From Candidatus Sulfotelmatobacter sp. (GTDB lineage Bacteria; Acidobacteriota; Terriglobia; Terriglobales; SbA1), in the NCBI GenBank assembly GCA_030151135.1, contig JASLEQ010000497.1:1-8203 (forward strand): a stretch of DNA of 8,203 bases, in the 5' to 3' direction. Below the pieces are notes generated by a model. The model was not told where the DNA came from, did no database searches, and saw only the letters and a program-made list of their open reading frames with translations. The position numbers were made by a program, and so were the translations under genes. Below are positions 1 to 5,362 of this stretch, piece after piece (position 1 is the first letter of the stretch; every line of letters starts with the position of its first letter).

Positions 1-100
1 CGATCATTCTGCGCTCCCTGTCACTCTTGGGCCAACCGCCTCAATGATGCGGCATCTAAGAAACACTACCGCTCAACAAATCATGGATGCGAGGTTGCGA

Positions 101-358
101 ATGGAAACCGCAGTTAGTGGACAGAGGGAAGATCGCTTTACAGGGGCAATTGAAAGTCAGACCTCAAGGGTGCCTTCATCTTTATTCCTGGGACTGGCAG
201 TCGGATCGATGGTCGGTTCGTTAGTGTTGCATTTGACCGGAAGGAAGCACTGGTCGCTGTTCATTGGACAGTGGGCGGCGCCCTTCCTGATTATGGGCAA
301 CTACAACAAGATGGTGAAGCAGCACGGATCGGATGCTCGGCAGCGCTGGGCTGCGTAG
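101..358 (+). CDS. small two-helix membrane protein, unknown function
   Basis: The frame is open from an ATG at 44, but I choose the ATG at 101 because a GAGG sits at 91-94 with a 6-base spacer. The ATGs at 44 and 83 have no Shine-Dalgarno sequence. The 85-residue product has a polar N-terminus (about 1-25), two likely membrane helices (about 27-45 and 51-68) and a short basic, polar tail. The first helix carries a GxxxGxxxG pattern (G31, G35, G39), which commonly mediates helix packing. The loop GRKHW between the helices is positively charged and probably cytoplasmic. It resembles small hypothetical membrane proteins I associate with acidobacterial genomes; that is recollection, not a search. 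It stands alone, closed by its own terminator at 381-413. No function can be assigned. The frame is likely real; the exact start is less certain. Confidence 0.66.
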   Translation: METAVSGQREDRFTGAIESQTSRVPSSLFLGLAVGSMVGSLVLHLTGRKHWSLFIGQWAAPFLIMGNYNKMVKQHGSDARQRWAA

Positions 359-380
359 ATCTTTACAATCCAGCATCGTC

Positions 381-413
381 AAGCCGGCACTTGCGACTGG
401 TGCTGGCTTTTTT
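381..413 (+). terminator. intrinsic terminator after the small membrane protein
   Basis: AAGCCGGCAC (381-390) pairs with GTGCTGGCTT (400-409) over 10 positions with one G-T wobble and a 9-base loop. A T run spans 408-413. It lies 23 bases after the stop at 358, so it separates the small membrane protein gene from the PEGA operon. Confidence 0.85.
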
Positions 414-570
414 CTTCTATCCCCCGCCATTCCTCTACGGGCCGGAATGCGAAGATTCTGCTCGTCTGGGCGTCTTTTCAGGAAGACTAAATCCCTCCGA
501 CCGCATCTCAATTCAATAGCTTAGCGTTTGGAACGTTTCCTGCTCGTTCGCAGGTTGGGAGGACTATCTC

Positions 571-1242
571 ATGACAAACATGCTGCAGATCGGGCGCATG
601 GCTGGCGCGGCGCTTCTGGCGTTGCTTTGTGTGTTGCCGGCGGTTCCGGCTCTGGCCGGCAATGAGGTGATGGGTGAGCTGGTCTTCGACGGTAAGTCGA
701 AGGTCGAGAAGACATCCGGCGTGTGGGTCGACGGACAGTACGTCGGATATCTGAAAGAACTGAAGGGTTCCAAGAAAGTTTTACTTCTTCCCGGTGAACA
801 CACGGTCACGGTGCGTCAGGATGGATACCGCGACTTCGTGCGGCGGGTGACCCTGCAGCCCGGCGAGAAGGTTGTGGTGAACGTTGCCATGGAGAGAGGG
901 CCGACTGGCGTGATGCCGAATGTGACGTCGACCGTGAAGATTTCCGTAAATCCATCGCGAGCTGCCGTATTTGTCGACGGATTATTTGTTGGGCATGTGG
1001 GCGAATTCGAAGGGGCTGGTCGTGGAATGCTGATCGCGCCCGGCCCGCACAAGATCAAGATCACTCTTCCGGGATACCAGACATTTGAAACGGAGATCAG
1101 TCCGCTGGCGCATCAGAAGGTAGAGGTCAAAACCGATCTGCTGAAGAGCGACGGCACTTCAACGCAGTCGCCGCTCGATCAGAACGGCAATGAACGAGTT
1201 GCACCGCCTCCGGAACCGGCGACTGGTCCGCAGAGGCAATAG
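571..1242 (+). CDS. exported protein with two PEGA repeats
   Basis: A 223-residue exported protein. Residues 1-29 form a signal peptide (hydrophobic stretch about 11-27, likely cleavage after ALA at 27-29). Two PEGA-type beta repeats follow and align with each other: about 50-107 (VWVDGQYVGY, then LLPGEHTVTV and DGYRDF) and about 132-189 (VFVDGLFVGH, then IAPGPHKIKI and PGYQTF). The name-giving turn reads PGEH in the first and PGPH in the second. The tail from about 192 is Pro/Gln/Ser-rich and probably disordered. PEGA domains occur in surface and envelope proteins, often as repeat modules, and show no catalytic residues, so a structural or binding role outside the cytoplasm is inferred. The start is supported by GGGAGGA (557-563) with a 7-base spacer. 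It is the first gene of a tight two-gene operon. Partner and ligand are unknown. Confidence 0.9.
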   Translation: MTNMLQIGRMAGAALLALLCVLPAVPALAGNEVMGELVFDGKSKVEKTSGVWVDGQYVGYLKELKGSKKVLLLPGEHTVTVRQDGYRDFVRRVTLQPGEKVVVNVAMERGPTGVMPNVTSTVKISVNPSRAAVFVDGLFVGHVGEFEGAGRGMLIAPGPHKIKITLPGYQTFETEISPLAHQKVEVKTDLLKSDGTSTQSPLDQNGNERVAPPPEPATGPQRQ

Positions 1243-1980
1243 ATGACGATCGTAAAGAGCATGTTGTTGGTAGCTCTGATCCTGGTGGGAGCCGGTTGCA
1301 TGGCGCAACAGATTCCGGCAGGAACGATCTTGCCACTGCAGTTGGAAACATCGCTGAACTCCGCCAGGGTGCGCGTTGGAGATCGAGTCAAAGCGCGAGT
1401 GATGCAAAACGTTCCAATCAAAGGGCGCTTGAATCTCCGCGCGGGCTCGAAAATCCTCGGCCGGATTGTGTCGGTCTCGCGGTCAACGAGCGGTCCGTCG
1501 GAGATCTCGTTGCGTTTCGATATTGCCGCGGCCGGCAAACATAATTCGGCGATTTCGACCGACCTGCGAGCTTTGGCTAGCCCAATGGACGTGGAAGAAG
1601 CGCAGATACCGGCGAGCAGTCCCGATCGCGGGACCTCGGAGGCTGACTGGGTAACCGAACAGATCGGCGGTGAGACGGCCTATCACGGCAGCGTCGTCAC
1701 CCATGGCAATCGCGTCGTCGGGAAGTACGGGATGGAGGGCGCGCTGGTGCAAGTGTCAGAACTGGCGGGGTCGTCGTGCCGCGGCGACCTGGGAAACGAT
1801 CAAATCCAAGCGCTCTGGGTGTTTTCATCGGACGCATGCGGTATTTACGGCCTGCGCAATCTGGCAATTCAACATGCCGGGACAAGCGATCCCGTCGGCA
1901 AGATTCAGTTACGCTCAGAATCTGGGCCCGTAAAAGTACCGGCCGGCAGCGGCATGTTGCTAAGAGTCGTGAGTCCCTGA
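1243..1980 (+). CDS. exported beta-rich protein of unknown function
   Basis: A 245-residue protein whose ATG abuts the TAG of the PEGA gene, with AGAGG (1232-1236) inside the end of that gene and a 6-base spacer. The two are therefore almost certainly cotranscribed. Residues 1-21 look like an export signal. Cys19 (GAGC) is a weak lipobox because position -3 is Gly rather than Leu, so cleavage after MA (20-21) by the general signal peptidase is the alternative. Residues about 24-95 follow a pattern IPAG-T-xLxLxL, VGDRVKARV, LRAGSKILGRIVSV, which resembles the small beta domain of VirB10/TrbI-like and many acidobacterial secreted proteins. That is inference from pattern only. A second VPAG segment (232-235) precedes a closing strand. 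Cys179 and Cys199 could form a disulfide. No catalytic motif is visible, and I do not recognise a named family. Confidence 0.85.
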   Translation: MTIVKSMLLVALILVGAGCMAQQIPAGTILPLQLETSLNSARVRVGDRVKARVMQNVPIKGRLNLRAGSKILGRIVSVSRSTSGPSEISLRFDIAAAGKHNSAISTDLRALASPMDVEEAQIPASSPDRGTSEADWVTEQIGGETAYHGSVVTHGNRVVGKYGMEGALVQVSELAGSSCRGDLGNDQIQALWVFSSDACGIYGLRNLAIQHAGTSDPVGKIQLRSESGPVKVPAGSGMLLRVVSP

Positions 1981-2288
1981 TTGGGCGGCCTCGTTCGTCG
2001 TTCAGCCGACTCCGAGGTAGGGTTAATCGTTTCTCGCCATATGCGGAGGAATTTTGAGGCGAATGGGCCTGCGCCGAGCGCTGATTCTGTTTCGACCTTG
2101 ATGCAAGTGCAAATGCGCGGCCGACGTCAAGCGATACTCGCGGCGCGGCAATCGAGGGGCGTTCCAACGCGATCTCGAAAACATGCGACGAGTCAGATGC
2201 TCCGGAATGGCCGGGGGTTTGGAAACCCGCACTGGATGCGGTGTTTGAGTTTAGGCTCTACAGGAATCCCGGGAGCATGCGCACGGTC
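1981..2288. other. 308-base intergenic region between convergent genes
   Basis: This stretch separates the (+) operon from the (-) VOC gene. It holds the interrupted hairpin at 1989-2017 and a perfect dyad GGGTTT/AAACCC (2215-2220 and 2223-2228) with only two bases between the arms. Reading frames through it are Arg/Ser-rich, lack a Shine-Dalgarno sequence and run into the antisense of the VOC gene, so I consider it non-coding. I see no RNA gene, promoter or strong terminator. Confidence 0.6.
1989..2017 (+). terminator. interrupted hairpin after the PEGA operon, possible weak terminator
   Basis: CCTCG (1989-1993) pairs with CGAGG (2013-2017), and inside it GTCG (1997-2000) pairs with CGAC (2007-2010) around a 6-base loop. 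A 3x2 internal loop separates the two stems. It begins 9 bases after the operon's stop codon. There is no T run after it, so it may protect the 3' end or act with Rho rather than work as a classic intrinsic terminator. Confidence 0.3.
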
Positions 2289-2741
2289 TCAGGCCAGCGG
2301 GCGCCCGATTTCCCAATGCTGGCCAAACGGATCGACGACCCGGCCAACCCGCCATTCGTTCTCCTCAGTCATCGGATAGACCTCTTTGGCGCCTGCGTTG
2401 ATCGCGCGCGCGAAAACCGCGTCCGGATCGGTCACGGTGAGTATGATGCGCGTGGTGATACCGCCCAGGGATTCCGGACTGAAATTGAAGTGCTCGGGAG
2501 ACTCGTCGCTGAGCCAGAACTCGGCGCCATCGATCGACAATCGAGCCACCGTATTTTCTTCGTCGCCCATGCGAAAGACTTCGGTCGCTCCAAAGGCAGA
2601 CTTGTAGAAGTCCACGGCGCGGGCTCCGCCGCGGATGCAGAGCCAGGGAACGATTGAGGTCGCGATTTTGGCGGATTTGTTGCGACGCGCCGCGGGATTT
2701 TTTGCTGGCGGGCTCTTCTTCCTGTGCTTAGTCTCTGCCAC
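2289..2741 (-). CDS. VOC-superfamily (glyoxalase / PhnB-like) protein
   Basis: A 150-residue cytoplasmic protein of the vicinal oxygen chelate superfamily. The start is GTG (2739-2741), supported by TTGAGG (2749-2754, minus strand) with a 7-base spacer. Residues 1-25 are Lys/Arg/Ala-rich and probably disordered. The VOC fold covers about 28-146: VPWLCIRGGARAVDFYKSAFG (31-51) is the typical first strand-helix unit, DPDAVFARAINAGAKEV (105-121) the second helix, and GRVVDPFGQHWEIG (133-146) the closing strand pair with the common DPFGxxW motif. VOC members include glyoxalase I, bleomycin-binding proteins and many of unknown substrate. The PhnB-like subgroup fits best, but the sequence does not fix the reaction. 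The gene stands alone, divergent from the GH18 gene. A weak minus-strand promoter (CTGACT at 2816-2821, TAGAAA at 2792-2797, 18-base spacer) is possible. Confidence 0.88.
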   Translation of the reverse strand: MAETKHRKKSPPAKNPAARRNKSAKIATSIVPWLCIRGGARAVDFYKSAFGATEVFRMGDEENTVARLSIDGAEFWLSDESPEHFNFSPESLGGITTRIILTVTDPDAVFARAINAGAKEVYPMTEENEWRVGRVVDPFGQHWEIGRPLA

Positions 2742-2845
2742 GATTGTGCCTCAATTCTTCAACCTGGGGGTTGCTCATCTGGGATGGAGATTTTCTACCT
2801 GGGCTGGACGGCTTGAGTCAGGATAATCCAAGACCTGCTGATGTG

Positions 2846-2873
2846 TTGAAGAGAATCTCGCGAGAGTCTTCAA
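2846..2873. promoter_or_regulatory. dyad in the divergent intergenic region, possible operator
   Basis: Arms TTGAAG (2846-2851) and CTTCAA (2868-2873) flank a perfect 10-base palindrome TCTCGCGAGA (2856-2865). Eleven bases are mirrored on each side, with a 4- versus 2-base mismatch between the two blocks. With almost no loop it fits a protein-binding DNA site better than an RNA hairpin. It lies between the starts of the VOC and GH18 genes and could control either or both. No cognate regulator is in the window. Confidence 0.4.
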
Positions 2874-2930
2874 TCCCTGCCAAGGCCGGTCAGACACCCG
2901 TCCGGCGGGGGGGTTTGCTGACGTGATCCG

Positions 2931-2939
2931 TGGTAAGAT
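2931..2939 (+). promoter_or_regulatory. possible extended -10 promoter for the GH18 gene
   Basis: TGG followed by TAAGAT (2934-2939) matches an extended -10 element with 4 of 6 core bases. No good -35 hexamer lies 16-18 bases upstream. It would give a leader of about 55 bases containing the hairpin at 2953-2971. Tentative. Confidence 0.3.
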
Positions 2940-2952
2940 TCTCGGCACTTCG

Positions 2953-2971
2953 GCTGGATGCCGCGTCCAGC
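2953..2971 (+). other. hairpin in the putative GH18 leader
   Basis: GCTGGA (2953-2958) and TCCAGC (2966-2971) form a perfect 6-base stem with a 7-base loop. It ends 18 bases before the AGGAGG ribosome-binding site at 2990-2995. No T run follows, so it is not a terminator. A role in message stability or translation is only a possibility. Confidence 0.35.
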
Positions 2972-3000
2972 AGGCTGTTTAGGGTTAGCAGGAGGTTCGC

Positions 3001-4122
3001 ATGCCTTGCCGCTCTCTGTACTTCCGGTTGTCGGTCGTGTTGCTGGCTTTGTCTTGTATGTTTTGCGCGTTCGCGCAGAATCCGTTGCCCAATCATCTTA
3101 CGAAGCGTGTCGTTGGCGATTATGGATATTGGAGCAAGTATCAGACTCCTTCGTATGGCGCGGCACAGATCCCGTATCAGAAGCTGACCCACATTAACCA
3201 TGATGGCGTGAGTTTCGACTCCACTGGAACTCTGTCGGTTCCCGACGGATTCATTGAGCCGGAGTTGAACGGCCAGGCGCACGCCGCCGGAGTGAAGGTC
3301 ATGCTGTTGCTCGGTGGCGATTTCACCGGGCTTGAGTCCAGTGGAAATGTGCAGACTCTGGTCGACAACGTCGCGGCATTTGAGAAGCAATTTGGATACG
3401 ACGGCCTGGACATCGATTGGGAATATCCCGAGACCACCGGCGACGCGAACTTCCTCGTGCAGATGATGTCGCTGTTCCGGCAATCGAACCCGGATTACGT
3501 TCTCTCCGTCGATGCCGCGCCCTGGGGCGGTTCAGGCTACGCCCTTCCGCAGTTAAAGCGGTCGGTCGATTACGTAAACATCATGATGTACGACTGCGCG
3601 GGGCCGTGGACGGCTCACGGGCAGTTGAATTCGGCGATCTTTTGGGATCCCAGAAATCCGGCGCCTTACGAATGCCAGCCGGGTGGCAGCGCGCAGGAGG
3701 CAGCCAGCATTTTCCTGCAGCAGCTTCCGGCGAAGCAGATCAACATGGGCACGCCGTTCTATGGCTATTACTACCTCGATATCCACCAGCTTTTCGGAGT
3801 GTGCCCCAATGCCAAGTACATGCCGGATGGCGAATGCGACTATGCCGTCCAGACCGGCAACTACGGCCCCAACTTCAAGTGGAATATCAATCGGAATGGA
3901 TGGCACACGCAATATGATCCGATCGCGCAGGTTCCTTATATGTTGCGCACGGACGGAATCGACGGGTACATCACCTATGACGACGCGTACTCCACCTACA
4001 TGCGCGTCTACTATTCAGACTGGGTACGGGGTCTGGGCGGCACGTTTATGTGGTCACTCGACGCCGATTATGACGGATACTCACAGGACTTGATGAACGC
4101 GATGTACAACGCCTCGCGGTAA
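3001..4122 (+). CDS. secreted GH18 glycoside hydrolase (chitinase-like)
   Basis: A 373-residue secreted enzyme of glycosyl hydrolase family 18, which cleaves beta-1,4 links between N-acetylglucosamine units by substrate-assisted catalysis. Residues 1-25 are a signal peptide (cleavage after AFA). The TIM barrel fills the rest, with no separate carbohydrate-binding domain. The catalytic motif is intact: DGLDIDWE at 134-141, with D137, D139 and proton donor E141. Other family landmarks are MMYD (195-198), TPFYGY (251-256) and the late barrel Trp351 in FMWSLD. The usual SxGG motif reads LLGG (103-106), with Leu for Ser. Four cysteines remain in the mature protein (199, 225, 268, 279), possibly two disulfides. 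The start is fixed by AGGAGG (2990-2995) with a 5-base spacer. Chitin or another GlcNAc-containing glycan is the likely substrate; whether it acts as endo- or exo-enzyme cannot be told. Confidence 0.93.
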   Translation: MPCRSLYFRLSVVLLALSCMFCAFAQNPLPNHLTKRVVGDYGYWSKYQTPSYGAAQIPYQKLTHINHDGVSFDSTGTLSVPDGFIEPELNGQAHAAGVKVMLLLGGDFTGLESSGNVQTLVDNVAAFEKQFGYDGLDIDWEYPETTGDANFLVQMMSLFRQSNPDYVLSVDAAPWGGSGYALPQLKRSVDYVNIMMYDCAGPWTAHGQLNSAIFWDPRNPAPYECQPGGSAQEAASIFLQQLPAKQINMGTPFYGYYYLDIHQLFGVCPNAKYMPDGECDYAVQTGNYGPNFKWNINRNGWHTQYDPIAQVPYMLRTDGIDGYITYDDAYSTYMRVYYSDWVRGLGGTFMWSLDADYDGYSQDLMNAMYNASR

Positions 4123-4249
4123 TAGCTGCATCGGGAAAAAGCGATACCGAAGGGGGCTGCATGTACCGCCTCCTCCAATACGTATGACGATCCTGAACCC
4201 ATTCGCCGAATTGCACATCTGATCAACTGAGGGCGGGTGCCTCTTACTT

Positions 4250-4942
4250 ATGTTCATGCGTGTGCTATTGGGTGTGGCGATCCTGGGATGCGCGATTTTC
4301 GGCATTTTTCTCTTCAGCCACGGAGCAAAGGCCGCGTCCAAGACTCCAATTCCCGCTGCGAAGGTTGATCAACCGCTCGCGTCGACCCCCGCCAAGGAAA
4401 CCGCCGTGTTCGCGGGCGGATGCTTTTGGGGCACGCAGGCTGTTTTTGAAAGCGTAAAAGGTGTCGTCCATACCACCGCCGGATATGCCGGCGGTTCCGC
4501 CTCCACTGCCACCTACGACCAGGTCACAACGGAAACCACAGGCCATGCCGAATCCGTTGAAGTCGTGTTCGACCCCTCGAAAATTACTTACGGGCAATTG
4601 TTGCGCATCTTCTTTTCTGTGGCCCACGATCCTACTCAACTCAACCGTCAGGGCCCCGACGTAGGCTCTTCCTATCGCTCCGCAATTTTCTACTCCAGCG
4701 ACGACCAGAAACGGATTGCGAATGCATACATTTCGCAACTCGACGACGCGAAGGTGTTTCCGGGACCGATTGTGACTGAGGTCACACCCCTTAAGGGCTT
4801 CTATCATGCCGAGGACTATCACCAGGATTATGCCCTCCACAACCCGCAAAATCCCTACATCCAGGTTTGTGATCGTCCGAAGATTGAAGCGCTGAAACAG
4901 CAATTTCCCGATCTATTTGTCGATTACCAAGGGAAACACTGA
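4250..4942 (+). CDS. msrA: peptide-methionine (S)-S-oxide reductase MsrA, exported form
   Basis: MsrA reduces the S-epimer of methionine sulfoxide in proteins back to methionine. The 230-residue product carries the GCFWG signature at 57-61 with nucleophile Cys58. By recalled alignment to E. coli MsrA the other active-site residues are present: Tyr89, Glu101 (in TGHAE), Asp137 and Tyr142. Cys207 (YIQVCDRPK) is a candidate resolving cysteine. Residues 5-22 are strongly hydrophobic, followed by an AKA site (26-28) and a Pro/Ala-rich linker to about 50. This indicates export to the periplasm or membrane anchoring, unlike the common cytoplasmic MsrA. No MsrB domain is fused or adjacent. The ATG at 4250 is the first possible start after an in-frame stop at 4220. 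It has only a distant purine stretch (GAGGG, 4229-4233, 16-base spacing), so translation may be modest; the ATG at 4256 is an alternative start. Confidence 0.94.
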   Translation: MFMRVLLGVAILGCAIFGIFLFSHGAKAASKTPIPAAKVDQPLASTPAKETAVFAGGCFWGTQAVFESVKGVVHTTAGYAGGSASTATYDQVTTETTGHAESVEVVFDPSKITYGQLLRIFFSVAHDPTQLNRQGPDVGSSYRSAIFYSSDDQKRIANAYISQLDDAKVFPGPIVTEVTPLKGFYHAEDYHQDYALHNPQNPYIQVCDRPKIEALKQQFPDLFVDYQGKH

Positions 4943-5059
4943 ACGCCAGGATCCTTAGACTTAAGTGAATGGGGACATGCCCCGTTTCGCCGCTGACCCT
5001 GCCAAATCGATTCTTTGCCCGAAGTGGAACTGCTTCTGCAGGAACTGTGACTACACCGA

Positions 5060-5088
5060 TTGACCCGCCCTATCCAACGTGTTATAAA
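5060..5088 (+). promoter_or_regulatory. sigma-70-type promoter for hppA
   Basis: TTGACC (5060-5065) and TATAAA (5083-5088) each match consensus at 5 of 6 positions and are separated by the optimal 17 bases. A TG at 5080-5081 adds an extended -10. Transcription should start near 5095, about 270 bases before the hppA ATG. The bases between the -10 and the predicted start (TGCCCG) are GC-rich, as in promoters under stringent control in Proteobacteria; that link is inference. Confidence 0.72.
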
Positions 5089-5094
5089 TGCCCG

Positions 5095-5362
5095 TTTTGC
5101 GCAGGTGTGCCGATGCTAGGGACTTATTTCTCTAGCGTCTTTTAAAACGGCACGATTCTAAACATACCGGCGCAAGACCCGACGCGGCCAAGCTACAGCA
5201 CTCCTTTAGGTCTTGCGGTGGAAGCGTGTTCGGAATCCCAGAAAAGTTGCAGTCTGAGATCAGTACCTGCGGCGAACCCGCGGTGCGGCTGGGACGTTTC
5301 TGGAAAAAAGCACCTCAACACGTTTAGCAGTTCCTTAACCCGTTCTGATTCGGAGGACTTTT
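5095..5362 (+). promoter_or_regulatory. long structured hppA 5' leader, possible cis-regulatory RNA
   Basis: Between the predicted start near 5095 and the hppA ATG lies a leader of about 268 nt with clear pairing potential. Module 1: GTGCCG (5107-5112) pairs with CGGCAC (5148-5153) and encloses GCTAGGGA (5115-5122) paired with TCTCTAGC (5129-5136), loop CTTATT. Module 2: CGCAAGACC (5171-5179) pairs perfectly with GGTCTTGCG (5209-5217) over 9 bases. Module 3: CCCAG (5237-5241) can pair with CTGGG (5289-5293) around a small GCGG/CCGC hairpin (5270-5273, 5278-5281). GCGCAAGA (5170-5177) can instead pair with TTTTGCGC (5095-5102), which excludes the module 2 stem. No stem is followed by a T run, so control at translation would be more likely than attenuation. 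The leader ends in GGAGG (5352-5356), 6 bases before the ATG. I recognise no known riboswitch core. Confidence 0.45.

Noticed and set aside
44..100. Longer start options (ATG at 44 or 83) for the first gene
   Set aside because: Neither has a Shine-Dalgarno sequence, while ATG 101 has GAGG at the right distance. The extra residues are polar and add no recognisable domain.
472..487. GTCTT/AAGAC hairpin before the PEGA gene
   Set aside because: A five-base stem in this length of DNA is expected by chance, and it has no link to a start or stop signal.
1981..2379. Open frame of 132 codons after the PEGA operon
   Set aside because: It begins with TTG and no ribosome site, is Arg/Ser-rich with no domain, and its second half is antisense to the well-supported VOC gene.
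2241..2657. 138-codon (+) frame
   Set aside because: It lies almost wholly opposite the VOC gene, whose protein has clear family motifs. This is a mirror frame of GC-rich coding DNA.
3417..3917. 166-codon (+) frame inside the GH18 gene
   Set aside because: It is a +1/+2 shadow of a gene with an intact catalytic motif and signal peptide, and has Arg-rich low-information sequence.
4973..4985. GGGG-ACATG-CCCC hairpin after msrA as a terminator
   Set aside because: The stem is only 4 bases and just three Ts follow. It is too weak to call.
5169..5220. Cyclic-di-GMP (GEMM) or fluoride riboswitch in the hppA leader
   Set aside because: A GACGC near the stem recalled GEMM, but the GCAAAGCC-type core and the GGTAGCGGGGTTACC-like arm are absent. 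The fluoride core is also not found.
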